The notes beneath the pieces were generated by a model. It was not told the origin of the DNA. It saw only the letters and a list, made by a program, of their open reading frames with translations, and ran no database searches. From Trichinella spiralis (taxonomy: Eukaryota > Nematoda > Enoplea > Trichinellida > Trichinellidae), in NCBI GenBank assembly GCA_000181795.3, contig CM012954.1, positions 1,392,345 through 1,456,344 of the forward strand: a DNA stretch of 64,000 bases, read 5' to 3'. Positions 46,470 through 61,400 of this stretch are shown in pieces. Made by a program: the position numbers and the translations under genes. Each line of letters begins with the position of its first letter. Positions within the stretch are counted from its first letter, which is position 1.

Positions 46470-49400
46470 CAAATTGAATACAGAGAAAAAAAAATGTCAA
46501 ATTCAAATTACCGCTGTCTTGTTCATCGTCTTCGCTAGAGTGACTGTTGCTGTTGCCAAGTGTGAAACTGACTTTGTCGTTTGTCGAACGATCGCAGTGG
46601 TCATTGTTCGAAAAAGTTTCCACAGCGACGTGATCCATATCACAATGGGAATCACGTTCAGGTTCCGCTGCAAACAAAGCGCAACAGCTACGAGACGACG
46701 ATTTGCTGCTTATCCGGCCAACATGGCTGCAGTCGTCGAAAACTTTGACAAACTTTACCGTCCACAGTTTCACTATTCCGGTGTTGGTTCCAACGGCGAC
46801 CACATGCTGCGAATCCCATTCGTTGAGCAGGGAAAAAGTAATCGTAATGATAATTTCGTTCATGTCCGATTTTTTACAACTGTCGGCCGTGTTCACCCAA
46901 GCCAATTTCTGTCCATCAAATGACCACAGATGCAAATGTGTACCCGAACAAGAAGCAATGACACCCGTAGCTTCGTTCACACTGACCGCTGACACAGGTC
47001 CGGCATGGGGTCCGAGTTGCCTGATGAAACTCAATTTCGACAAATCCCAGACAATGCAGGTCCGATCACGGCTGCCGCTTACGATCACTCCAAAATTAGT
47101 TGACGCGTAAATGCACGACACTGGCTCCGTGTGACCGTAGAGTCGCTTACGCAGTTCCAAATGGGCCGGCTGATTTCGACTAGCCGCCCCGACAATTTCC
47201 CACACACAAACAACCGAACACGTGCTGCCGGTCACTGCAGTGTGAGCGTTGGGACAGCTGGCACAGATCACGTCGCCCCAATGAGGAGATTCGTGAATGC
47301 AGACCGATTTGTCGAAATCGCTCGAACCCAAACGTATGCTGTTGTCCGGAAAACCCCAGGCAAGGTATCTGTGGAATTGAGGCGGCACGAGCACTTTGTT
47401 CTGCTCGACGGCTAGCAGGGCGCCTTTGTCATTCTGCGCCATGTGACCGACCGCCTGTTTGAGCTCTCGCAATGGCTGCAACGGTGGTTTCAAATTCTCA
47501 GCCACGTGGTAGAACAGTGGTCCGGCGGCAGTTGGTCCCTCGACGCCTTGCTGGGCCACTGCGCAGGCGGCGTTCGAAGAGATCGAATGTTGAAGAGGTA
47601 GGGTCGACTTCAAGGACCGCTTGACTGGATGGGGCTTTTTGAACAACTGCGATGGTATTTGGCCGAAATTGTTGATGAAGCCGATGGTGGCGTTCTTGGT
47701 CAACGGATCTTCGATGGCTTCGAAGTTGACATTCGCTTCGTAGAACAGATGATGGAACAAGTTGAACGCGTCGACCGCCGCCTGGCCTTGTTGCCGATAG
47801 CCGAATATCAAGTCGATCCATTGGTTCAAATGCGCAGACACGTAGTCTGATTCCAACGCCTGGCGGTGCAGGCGGACAAACTCGCGGGCGTCGCCCTTGG
47901 CCCACGGAGGTAAGATCACATCGCCCAAGCGCAAACCGCTCTGCTTGACGCCCAGTTCAAAGTGGTTGCTGTTCAACAAAAAGTTGGGCAAGTAGAAAAA
48001 CTCGGGCACCAATTCTTTCACGTCGGCCATGTTGTTCCGCGAAGCAGACAGCCACGCATCTTTGACACTGTGGAACATCCGATCAGCCAAGTCGAAATGA
48101 CCACCTTGGAGTTTGAGAAATTGCTGCGTAAACGGCTCCACCCGTACCAAATACGAAACGACAATCATTGCCGACGAATAGTGGGTGCCATACATGTATG
48201 GGGGCGTTTCTCCTACGAACATGCAGAAATTGAATTTCACCTCATCTATTGTGTATGCAATAAAATCTCACCAGATGGATCATCCCATTCACGAAAACGT
48301 TTCAAAAATTGCTCCAAACGTGCCGGTGTTTGGGCACCCATTGGCTTGCTGAGATCGCGGAATGTATTCGGATTGGCCAAATCCAGCTCCTCGCTGTCGT
48401 AGTCGCTCAAGATCCACGGAAATACTGGATACTGAGAAAGATCGTTGTAAGAACGACCGGCAAGAGTGTTCAGATGCATCAAATATTGGAAATTCGATAT
48501 TTCGCCACGCACCCAACGCTGTGTGACGCTCATTTCGCCCATCAACACTGCCAACAAACCGGCGCCTTGTTCCACGTCTACGCCGCTTTTCTGACCTGAG
48601 ACGCTCTGATGTCCGGCATCAGTCAAGCTTTTGGCGCAGGCCAACAATTTCGCGTAAATTTTGTCACGAATTTTCCTCGGAAATGCCAACAAGTGATTCC
48701 GACCATCCGACGAAAACACCTCGATCGCTATGGGCTGCAACAAATACCGACGCTTGTGACACTCCCGAATGTCTTCATAAGCGAATTTGCTGCAAAGTCG
48801 TTTCTGGCTCCGGTTACGAGTTGCTCCGCTAGCAATATACGGCACAATTGGATCGTGGAGTCTGAAAGAGACAAAACAAATAGTAAAATTACAGCTGTCC
48901 ATCTCTCTCTCTCTCCCCCCCCCCTGTGCAAGCCTATTGCTTACTCTTCAGGCAAAAAGTCTAAATCACGAATTTCCCGAGTCTTCAACAATGTGAATCC
49001 GTCAATAACGTAATAGTGATATTTGCCAAAAAGGAGCAAGCCTTCGCTAGAATCAAGGCCGCATATTCTTGCGCATCGATACATCGAATTCAATTCTTCC
49101 CCTTCTTCGAGTAGTCGGAGCAAAGTTTGACTGTCCGGCTCTTTAGGCAAAAAAAGCCGTTCTGGCTGTTCACTTGCAACCGATGCAGATGAGCAAAGTG
49201 TACTACTGCTGAAGCTACTACCATCACGCGGGCGTGCTTGAGGGCTGTCACTGAAAACACTCGACGAAGCTGTATCGTCGACGGCAACGTCGTCGTTGAT
49301 GGAAATCGGTTCATCGGAAGAAGAAGCAGTACCATTGGCTTCGTCCCTATCTCCATCGGCAGAACTGACAGATGTAGCTGATCTTTTGATTGTATTTTTG

Positions 49401-52400
49401 ATCATCTGTGCATTAACATCTGCAAAATGTCAAAACAGTAATCAATAAATTGAGCATACATACGTACATTTACAACAGAATAAAGTATAAAATAAGAAAA
49501 TGCAAACAAATTATTCCAAACAATCCATACCTACGATTGCATCGTCAAATTGTACACCCTCTTCTAATTTTGAAGAATTCGGCTGACTAAGATCAATAAT
49601 TCTTGGATCAAAGCAACTGCCATGCCTACTTTTCACCCGTTCGTAATACAGCTGACTGTCACAAGAACAGGGCAATTTGTTTTTCGTCGTTTTCTAATGT
49701 CGAAACAACAAAAAGAGAAACACTTGCATATATATAGAGAGAGAAGTTAAAATTTTACAGACAACTAAACCACCATTTGATTAAAAATAAAAACAGTGCA
49801 TACATTTTCCAAATTCATCACATTCGGCCTGTAAGGATAGTCAACATAAAAGTTGATGTTTGGAATCATCTTCATGCGCATCCGACACGGACCTTCGGTG
49901 CTGTCCAACATGTACTTGTTCAATACGGACGGATTTTTCGGCCCCCAAAGGCCCCGTTCCCGTGTTAATTCTTGCTTCAGATTTGTCCATTCATCTAAGC
50001 ACCACTTTTTCGTATGTTCGTGCCACTGAAGAAAAAGAAAACACAATAATCGCAATTGCAATTGCTCGTAAAGTACCAAACGAAGAGCAACAATTAAACA
50101 ATGCATACTTGTAAATAACGCGTATATTGCAAATCGAACAGCTCATGAATTAATGTTACGTGAACTTTCAACCACATCATGAATTCCTGTAAGAAAAGGG
50201 GGAAAAAACAGAAAACTAAACCAAAAAAACAATTTATTTGCAATTCGAATTCACCTGTTTCGATACAACCGTCTGACGTGCTGTGCCAGTGCTTTTGATG
50301 TTTTTCTTGCTTGCCAGACGCTGCAAACCGCCGGTTACCATGTGCAATTTCTGAAGCGAAAATTGGAAAGAATAGAAAAGAAATTATTTAAAATTTCCAA
50401 CTGAATAAACAAGTTACCGACTGTAGCTGGATGTGAATTTGCAAAGCATCCTTGGCACCGTAACAACCTTTCATCTCGTTGTCGACAAAGTTGAGCCACT
50501 GTTGACTGGCTGCGGCCGAGGCAAATGCCCGCGACGCGCCCACATCCGGCATTATAGTCACACCCAGTGTTTCTTCAAGCAGCTGCTTCTTCGCCAAAAA
50601 AAGTTCCTCCCAGACGCGTTTCGCGTTCGCCGAGACCAATTTGCGTCCGTCGTAAAGACGACGTTGTTCCATTTCTTCCTTTTCAGTTTCACTAAAACCA
50701 ATTCACCAATAAACCACAAATAATTCATAATCCAATACTTGTTCAACTTGTGTTGTGGTTGTAAACCGCCAACGTCTGACAGCATGAACAGCAAATGCGC
50801 CAAGCAGCAAAAAAACTCTGGTTCACCGTTAGCAGTGGAAAATAACAAAGCTCGATTTGCGGTAATCTTTTGCAAGCATTCAACGACCGTACGCTGGGCT
50901 GAAATTCAATTTCAATTCCCGATGTTATCGTAAAATTTAAATAAAAACGTAGTATACTGCATGCAATCAACACAGTATCAGGCATACATATGAAATACTT
51001 GTGTGTCAAAAAATGCACAACAATCCTTAGATCGCTTAATACCTTTCATGTCGTCCAGTACGCGTGACAGCAGAAATAGAATACATCGATTCCAACTTGA
51101 ATAAAGTGCATCCAACGGCACGCCCGGGCCAGACTTGCGCTTCACCTGAGCAAACAGCTTGAGAATGAATTCAAACACGCTCTGCGGATCACCGTCGAAC
51201 AAATCTGCAATCCGTGAAACAAACAATTTAAAAGAAAAAAGAAAAAAACTGAAATATGCAACAAACAGCACAGCATACCATTCCAAAGGCAGTATACGAC
51301 TTTTCCCGCAAAGTAAAAAATATTCGCAGCCAAGATGCTGTAATTGGTGCACGGAGCAGCGGGCGAAGACATCGGCACCCCAACACCTCGCGCCAGTACA
51401 TCTGTCGCCTCCAATCGATCCATCGTGTTCAACAGAAAAGCTGTAACCAGTGGACGGAATTCTTCCACTGTGTTCGTATTTTGTTGAACAGGCTAAAATT
51501 AAAAAAAAAGAAAAAGATGAAAAAAATCATTTTGAAAAATTCCACTTCCACTTCAGTTGCCACATACCCCTAGTAGAATATCAATGACAGATTCGTGCTT
51601 GTTGGGCTGGCCAGACAAAAAACCGTCGACAGCAATGCTTGACAACAGTTCGAGCACGTGACGAACCGCCGGATGATTTGGCAAAGTCAATCGAACGGTC
51701 TCTTCTTCAATATTGTTCCTGCATTTGGAGTTTGGACGAAGGAGGGTGGAGGCCAGAGCGACGACAAAGTCGGACGTCTGCGCATAATTGCTGAATTCGG
51801 AATTGTTCTGATAAAGGAATGCAACGAACTGAATCAACGTTACAGCATTCTGTTCGGAACATTCCGCTCTCGCAAATTCGTTCTAGAAAAGCGAATTAAA
51901 CAACAACTATCACGCATAATAAAACATCAAAGAGAATAAAGCACACACAGCCAATCAATCGTATGCAAAACTGTCGGTCTGTAGGGCTTTCATGAATGAA
52001 TGAAAAAAACAATAAACGCATAACCGCGAACCGCATTTCACAGTGGAGAATACAAGAAACTTCTACTTATAAAATGATTTACTTTTCAAATTCGCATCGG
52101 ATTTCGTTACTGAAGCACTTATTGAAAAGTTTCCAAAATTAATTTTTAAACAACAAATAAATAACAACCTTCAATCTTTTTTGCACAAAACCTGCCTCGC
52201 TGTAAAGAAAATTCAATTCGCACCAAATGCCCAAACCGTGGAAATATATTTGACCTTTCGATTATTGACATTAAAATTTTATCAGTAAAGTAAAATTCGC
52301 ATACAAATGCTGCAAAAATTTTACCTTCGTTACATGCTTAATGATTTAAATTTACCAATAAACAACGTCAATGCACCTTCTTATTGATACAATGTGACAC

Positions 52401-55400
52401 AAAATTTTGTAAAAAAAAAGCAAATAAAGTGAAAAAAAAATGAAATTCGAAAACCACCACTTACCGAAGCAACGCAGGCACGAACCACGCTCAGCAGTGG
52501 CAACGAAGCTTCAGGGCACAAATCCAACTTACCCATGGCGCCGGTGACGACGGCCTGTTCGCCGGCGTTGTTGAATATCAACGACCAAATGCTTTCGACG
52601 TTTTGCGCGTGGGCTGTGGGCAAGTGGCGAGCCGAATGGCCGACGAGCAAAGACGCACAGGCGATTTGAGTTTCGGCCAAACTGGCGTGGCCAGGCAGCA
52701 GATATTGCAAAGCGACAAAGCCGGCCAGGTTGCAAATTTCCAAATTCAAATCGCAAGACGAACCCACTGAACTGCCCCGTGCCGAAACGCTGAAGCCGAG
52801 CAAAACTCCGGCACGGTTCTGTACTACACTTTCGGCGTCGGTTAGCCAACCGCCGTTGCCGACGCCCTCTTTGAAGCGATTCAACAAAGTCGAATGTTTG
52901 GCAATTGTCAGCAATATCTGCAAACCGGCACGCACTGTACCTTTGTGATTCGAACCGTAAAACAAAGCTAATATCCAGTCGAAACCGAGCACTTTGCAAA
53001 TTTGTTCACATAATCTGAAATAAACATTCATCAAATAGAAAAATAATCTACATAATACAAAAACACGGAACAATGTTTACTGGAAATTCAATTTGCCGCT
53101 CGTATTCAACAGCATGTTCAACAGAATATTTAAACATCGATTTCTTATGTATACTAAATAGGCGATTCGCATCGTTGCCGCATCGACTTCCGCTTCCACA
53201 TCTACATATCATCAGATAATAATATACATAACAATTACATATGCAAAAATTATAAATAAAAAATACTGACCTTCATTGAATAACAATGCCTGCAAATCTT
53301 GGATATCATTTGGAAGCGATTTCTCGATATTTGACGTCTCTTTGATTTGTAAAGTTGCAATGATGAACTGACCAAATCTGTATACAAACTTGAATTTTTT
53401 AAAAAATTCAAACAAACAAACAAACAAACGAATTCACTTTAACAAAGATGTGTAGTCCGCAATTGGCTGCAAAATGGCAGAAATCAGGTTAAATATAACA
53501 TCTTTTGTCGCTTTGAGAAGATGCGGCTGATAAGCTAACGTGTACAATAGTCGAGGCAACAGGCCAACGTGTCGCACAATTGCCAAATTCTCTTCATGAC
53601 TGCTTAAGAAAAAACAACAAAATTAATTATTTAATTAACCTTTATTTATTCATAAATTACATAACAATAATGTATATATACATAAAAGAAATAAACTGTA
53701 AAAGTTAATTCGAATTTTTTACCCGGATTCAGTGATCAATTGGTAAAAATGTTCATATAAAAGACGCTGTAGATCAACCGAAGCATCGTTCCATACTTGC
53801 AAATCGCAAAACAAATCTTCAAAAGCTTGAGTATTCGGTATAACTACAGTCTCTCGAGTCACGTCCAAAGTGCCAACCATCGAAAAAAGCAAGTACAATA
53901 CGTGAGTATTCAAAAATCGACTCTTCTCTTTTAACAACACAGTTAAAATCTATAAATCACAAAACGAAATATAAAAATACCAAAAAAAACTTGCAAGTGT
54001 AAGAGAAAGGAAAAAAAATATACCAATACCTGATAGCCGTGAATCTTTTCCATTTCACTATTCAAAGCTCGGTTGGTTTTCAAAGCGAAAAACAACGCTT
54101 TGATGGCAGCGTACAAAGATTCAGTGTCATCGGCCATGGAAACCAAGCCGAGAACGCAGGCAATACCGCCGACTGTTTCCAACAGTTTGGCCGACGATTT
54201 CGCACAAAACGTCCTCATGCCGAGGTAGCCGACCAGAACCCCGCCCAACGTTCGCGCCGGACCACCGAGATGTACGGTCGAATTGTGGATCAGACGAACC
54301 GGCGTGATGTTCTCGTGACTGGATATGCCAAGCAGTTTGCCAATAGCGCGACTGTCTTGCTTGTTGTAGATCTTCCTCAGACGAGCCAGCGTCATTGTCG
54401 ACATGGCTGTCGCGTGCAAGCCGAACGAGACTCTCTCCTCGGTGACCAAACTGGCCATTGGACGACCGAGAAACGACGACGGCGACTGGAAGCTGCCCGT
54501 GTAATGCGGACCAAGCTCGTAGGCTTGGCCGACAGCCTGGGATGACATGGCCTCTTCCACTAGGTAAGCGCCACTGAGGCGCCACAACAAGCTCGACTGT
54601 TTGCGAAACGGTCCCGGTGCGGTGCCGATCAACGCGTTCACCGTGCACGTCTGCGGCGTCGTCAACGAACTGGCCACGGCTCCGGTGCCCATGGTCGGCC
54701 AATGGCTCACATACTGAATACGTTGGCTAGCTTTCTGCTGGCCGTTCACGTAAACAGTGACAGTACTGCTTTTCAAAACCGACCGATTCAACACCACTGC
54801 CAAATGGTTCCACTGGCGATCTCGACGCAGTTCTTCGATGCCGAGCCGAACGAAACCGTCGGCATTGCCGACATCTTTGTCCAAATCGGCTCCGGGCGTG
54901 TCAGTCTCATAAGTGGCAATTATGAGCGATCGATCGACTGGACTGATCTGCATCTGCAGGCACGCAATTTCAGAATTGCCTTGCAAAGTTGGCGGAGTGC
55001 TCGGTTCCAAAGAACGCGACTGATGATGGCACGGCTGACCGACGTGACTGTGACTCGACGCCAACGTCCGGTATACAGTCAGCAGACGCAGCGGATGGGC
55101 GTCTGGACCGGATTCAGAAAACCGTTCCACGTAAACCCAGCACATGTAGGTGAGACCTGCCAGTGGTGGGAAAATTCGCTCGCCATTGCCAAGGCCACCG
55201 CGGTTCATCACCGCCCCATCTTGACTGTTACTATGCATCAGAGGCAAACCGCCGGTGACGAATCCAAAACCGACCGGTGCAATTGATGGCAAAAAGATGC
55301 AACCAAATCCTTCGATTGACATGTCAAATTCGACAAACGGCGGACTGGCGTTCAGCAGGCTCAAACGCAAATCTTTGGGAGTCATCATCGAGACCAACGT

Positions 55401-58400
55401 TTTCACACGATTCAACGCGACCACGTTGCTTCCGGAAGGCTCGTCCGAATCCAGATCCGCACAACACCACGGCTTGTCAAGGCGCAAAAAGCTGCGCAAC
55501 TCGTTCGGCGTCATCCCCTGCGCGGCCAGGCGTTCCAAAATGTAATAGCACGGAGGCAGTAGAGGATGCTCTTCTTCAAAAAATACATCCGACACTGTGT
55601 CGAACAGCAGCCTTGGCAAGCCAACGCAACACATCACTTGCTGGTTTCGTTCGGTTCGTAAAATCGACTTGACCATTTCAATGATGAAAAGTTGAACATT
55701 CAAAGTTTCCTGAACAAAAAGAAAAGAAAAAGAACCTTTACACATGATGTTAATTTTCAGAAATGAATTTTGAATTAAAGCAACACGTCGTCGCACAAGA
55801 ATTCACCATTCCGTGTTTACCATGGGATTGGGCTGTTCAACGTAAAGCAACAATTCAAACATGCACATCACTGCACCAGTGTGCACTACAAATGCATTCT
55901 GGCCAATCAAAGATGCAAATCGATAACTGATCATGTTCGGCGAGTGAGCTGGCTGTTCTGACGAAAATTCAATCACTTTACCATTTCTAAAAAAGTCATT
56001 GAAACAAATCCTTTATAATAATAATAATAATAATAATTAAAATGCCTCTTTTCAAGTAATATTCACCTGTCAGAACGATCAAAAGCCATGTCGTAGAGCA
56101 ATCGCAGAATAGCGCAAATTACGACCACGTTTTCAGAAAGGTCTCCTTCAGGAAAAGATAATCTGAAAAAAAATATAAGAAAAAATAATAGCATAATATC
56201 GTTAGTTATTTTTTCTCTTAATTAAAATAATTTTATGCTAACTTTTCATCCGCAGCAACGTTAAAAATGTCGCATAAAGTGCTGAGAAAATCAACACGGA
56301 GTTCAGCTATGCCTTTTTTCACTGGAATAACGGAAAACGATCTCTTCTCAGAAAAACAACCCAACAAATGCAAACTATCAGTAAGACTGTTAAATTTAAC
56401 CTACAAAAATGTTCAACGATTAAAAATTAAATTTTTAATTAACAGCACATACCTCGTTTTGAAAGAACATCGCATTCGACGGTTCAAATCGCATGCTCAT
56501 CGTAAGAACTTTAAATATATTTCTCAAATATGCAAAATTTTCAAAAAATGAATCTGAATAAAAAAATACAATAAAACTATACATAATTAAATTACGCAAT
56601 GGACCAAAAGTACCATACCAGATTGTTGAAAGTCTTTCTTTAAATTTTTAAAAGTTCCACCCATGTTCAGTATCAGTGATAAAAGATATACATAACCACC
56701 GACACGACGAAAGGCCATTCGAACACGGTGACTTTCCCGCAAAACAAACGACAAAAACTTAAACATTATTTAATTTTCAAAAATATCAACAACTGTCTAG
56801 TTTCAATTTCAAAATAGGCTCAGAGTGTGATTTAAATTTGCACAAGAGAAATTAATTCTAAAATACCTGAAGAACGTCTGATTTCAATGAAATTGGATTG
56901 TCAGTTGGCGAATGAAGTAAAGCCAAAACTCCAGCCAATTCATCTTCACCGCTTGGATTCATCATAATGTGCTGCAAAAGCTTCAATGCGAGAGGTCGAC
57001 AGCAATCATCTTCAACCATTGCAAAAACAGTCTTCGTACCACCAATTTCTCGAACAAGTACTAAAACACATGCATATCGTGCATACTAGCTCATAATTAT
57101 TTGAACGAATATATTTTTGAAATATTTCACGCATTTAATTTGAAAAAACGAAATAAGATTACGAATAACATCAAAATAAATACAAAATAGTAAAAGTATT
57201 AACTGAGTTGATGGCGCTCAAATGAATACATTCACCTACGCTAAACATAAAAATATATCAATTTCAAAGAGAAAAAACTGACGCATAACTTCATCATAGA
57301 AAAAAGTACATCTTTAACTGCTAATTGATCATATTATCATGTCAAAATTCAAAATCAACATGTACCAGTTGCCAGACGAATGTTTAAATTCAATTTTGCA
57401 ATTAAGATGCAGTTCATCTTCATAAATAAGAACAATTTTCACTCAAAATTGATACAAATTTGTGATGTCAATGACAAGTTGACAAAACTCACCGTCCCGC
57501 AAAGCGCGACAACTGCGACAAAAGTCAGAGTGACAAAACTACAGTACACGTCACGTTCCCGCCAAAAAGAGACACAAAACATCAAACAGGAAATTTACCG
57601 TATTTCAATTTTTTAAAACTTGCAAATCTTAAACTGTCTGCTTGACCTACTTATATTTTCAACGCGCCAAAATTTAACAGAATAATTGGAAAAAAAATAT
57701 TCCACAAAACAAACTCACCAACATTGGCATTGCACTGCTTGACCAAAAGACAGAGCGTGTTGATTGTCAAAGTGAACGTATCCCAAAGCTGTTCATTCGG
57801 CTCTGCACAACAATTGAACTGAAGTTGAAATGAAAAGTGTATTTAAAATTGAAGACATCCTACCATTTTCACTTTTCACGCTCGTGTAGACATTCTGCAA
57901 AACTGTAATAAAAACGTCCAACAAGCCCACTTCACGGAAAACATCTTTCACTGCGGGATTGTAGGTTAGAATTTTAAACAGAGAACCGAGAATCAAATGG
58001 ATCGAAGCCATGTCTCTGAAAGGAAAAAAAAGAACAACAATTCAAGAGCACAATCCAAATAGAATAAACCGCAATATAACTTGTTCATTTTCAACACTGG
58101 ACCAATAGCAATGAATTCTTTCGATGGCAGATAATTCAATTGAAATACAACATATTCAATAAGATCAAACAGTTTTCTCTGTAAAGAAATTAATCGTTAA
58201 TTTAGCTGTAGAAAATTGTAAAAATTTTTGAATACAAACTTGAACTTTGAGACTTTTCGTCGATAAAGTCTCCAAGAACTTGCCCAACGGACAACGGTTT
58301 TCCAAAATAAAATAATTGACAGGATCAGCAGTTAACATGCTGTACAAGACATCCAATATTGTGCAGCAAATGTAAGTCTGCCGACTGTGAATGAAAACTG

Positions 58401-61400
58401 TTTCCAACAATTCGAACGCCTTCATGTTACGAACGGTTCGTCCTGAAAGCACAACAGTTTCTTTTTTGCATCCAATACATTTTTTGCATTTCTTTTGATA
58501 AACGTCAATAAATGTAATTTCACATATTTTTACCTTCTCCAAGTGGTTGTGGCATGTGAAACGGTCGCGAAGTTTTCCACGGATTTTGCACTTCTGGTAA
58601 TTTGATTTCATCACAGCCAGCAGAAACTACAGAATTGACCAAGAATAGTAAATTTCGTAAAGAATCTTGTTCATTCTGCCTCTGCACATTTTCATATCTA
58701 TAATAAAATTGTAAAAATAAAAAACTTTATATCAAAAAAAATTGCATTCGATTACTGTAGAACGAGATCGCCGAGGAATTTATACCCGTCCGCGTTTTCG
58801 AAATCGTCAAGCAATAAAGATGATACACTGGCAAAATCCTTCAAAATGCAAAGCAAGCAACAAATCATCTCCACCATGTCAGGAATGGTTTCCTGAGTGC
58901 TGTGCTTCAAATTATCGACGAACAATTCGATACATTTGTGAGCTAAAAAAAAGAAAAGAAACAACAATATTTTTTCTAGTTCAAACAATTTTTAGGCAAA
59001 TTTGCTCACTGTGAATATAATTGATCAAAAGTAAAGAACGAACTCCAGACGAAATCGTCATCAGCAGTTCAGCTGAGCAATTTCTCCACGTATGATTAAA
59101 TACCGGACACCACGAACTCACCCCACAAAAAAGTAATACCAAATCATCTTTTGAAGCCATTTGTTCAATGCCACGAGGATTTCTCAGCATTACAGTCATC
59201 GTCTTAAAAAAATATACATCAATTACAAAATGTGCGCCGCAAAAAATATAGCTACCTTCATCAAAGTTCCACGAAGAGTTCGTACTTGATCTTCATCTAA
59301 TGGGCAAGTTTTGGGCAAATCGCAGAACAAATACAACGATTTAACGAGAGTTGACGGCAAGGACGTTTTACAAGCCGATTCCACAATGCAGTTTTTGTTG
59401 CTGGATAGCAGAAACGACAACGAGTAAAGCATTGACCATCCGGAAACTTTTGTTTCTGAGCAATCACTTGTCGGTTTCAAATAAGCAACAATTTCTACTG
59501 CTGCTTCAACTAAATAAATTGCACGTTTCTTTATTATTTAATTTATATTTCAAAACATTTCATATTTATATTGTAAACAATAGAACTTGAATTAACAATT
59601 TAAAAAATAATGACACAAATGTTCACTTTCTCATTCATACTTGCATACTGTAGCCAAGTCTATTTTTTGAACAACAGAATACAAAAAAATCAATACACAG
59701 CGGAGATTAATAAAAAAAAGTCAATATAATTTTTTTGGCAATGAAGCAATAAAATTCACAGAATGATGCTTTAAAAATTTGTCGCTTTATGAGCGTTAAT
59801 TTTACTTGATTGTCCAATTTCACCAAAAGACGCTAATAATGAACATTATTATCTAAATAACAAAAAACATCATTTGTTGAAAAACACAAACATTCAATTC
59901 TGTTTTTAATTTCGACTGCATGGTGTGAATCAATTGAAATAATTATCTTAAAAAATTTCTTTGCAAATTAGGAAATTCAACAAAAGCAGCAGAAAAATAA
60001 AAGCCTATCCAACAGAGAAGAAGTAAAAGGTTTGTTTGATTAAGAGAGTATCGATCGTGCAAATAAAGCTGAAGATGAACAAATTCAAACTTATATACAT
60101 CAAATCATCGTTTGTCCTTGCACTGCCAAATGAAGAAAAACGTTCCAATGGCAAATGCTATTGCTTAATCTGCAACGGATCGATTTGTCAGAATGATGAT
60201 ATTCAAAAATCAACAATACTCTAAATCATATTCCGCAACCTCTTGCATAATCTGGAAGACTTGTGAGTAACTGGGAATTCTATACTTTATTATTTGATAA
60301 AAAAACAAATCGCACAAAACAAATGGTTAAATTTAATATTACTTTTATTACTTACTTTAATAATAACAATCGTTAAGAATTATGCTGTTATGTAGTGAAA
60401 GAAAAAGCTCATTAATTTTCTATAGAAAATTGTACTTGATTTTAAAAATACTTTCGTTTAACAATGCAACTTTAAACATCATGACGAACTGTTGACACCT
60501 TCTTGCTTTATGCAAATAATCTGTAATCGAATTGAAACTTTTTGCAATGAAATTTTCAATTTTCGCACAATCAACATTTTGCTTGATCGACAGTCTATGA
60601 TATTTTTTATCATAAAATTTTTCGAACAAGTACTAAAGCACATTTCCATTCATGAAATATAATTCAACAAAAAACGTGTTTGTAATAATTAATTAATTGA
60701 AAACGAATGAATGCTACTTCGATTTCCACTTGCCAGCAAGCAAACAGCTTCCACAGACAGCGCTGTTTCCAAAGTCGTTAAAGGCAATGCTGATCAAGTA
60801 AGATAAATTTTGGAAATTCCTGACACAATCATCAAATGAGATCAATAAAAGACTTCCATACCCTTACTATGGAAATTTCACTGAAACATTTTAAAACTGT
60901 TTACATACATATTTATTTATCTATTTATATTTATTTTTGTACTAATTTCATTGAGTGAACGCTGCATAATATAAAGAATTGAAATGATAAACGAAATGCA
61001 AAAAAAAAAAACAATTTATAACTGACCTGTGCTTGGACACGCTGCCCGAATGCGAATCTCTTGGACAAGAAAGTTGCTAATCAAAGAGACAAACTGTGCA
61101 GCTTCTTTAAAACGGTTTGTTATTTCCTCAACGGTGAACACTTTGCAAACCTAAACGAAATAATTTTCGAAAAGTCAAAAGGATAATGCATATTATAAAA
61201 ATATATATTTACATACACAACTTCAAGTAAGTTCTATATAAGTCATTTTAATTTATTTATATAATAAATTAATTTTTATACAGAATGCCGATGATACATT
61301 TCATAATACAGTAAAAAATATACTAATATTTTACTTTCATAAAAAGCCGAATAACTGGATACAGCTTGCGATCGCGATCTTCTGAAGAATTTGCGCTACG

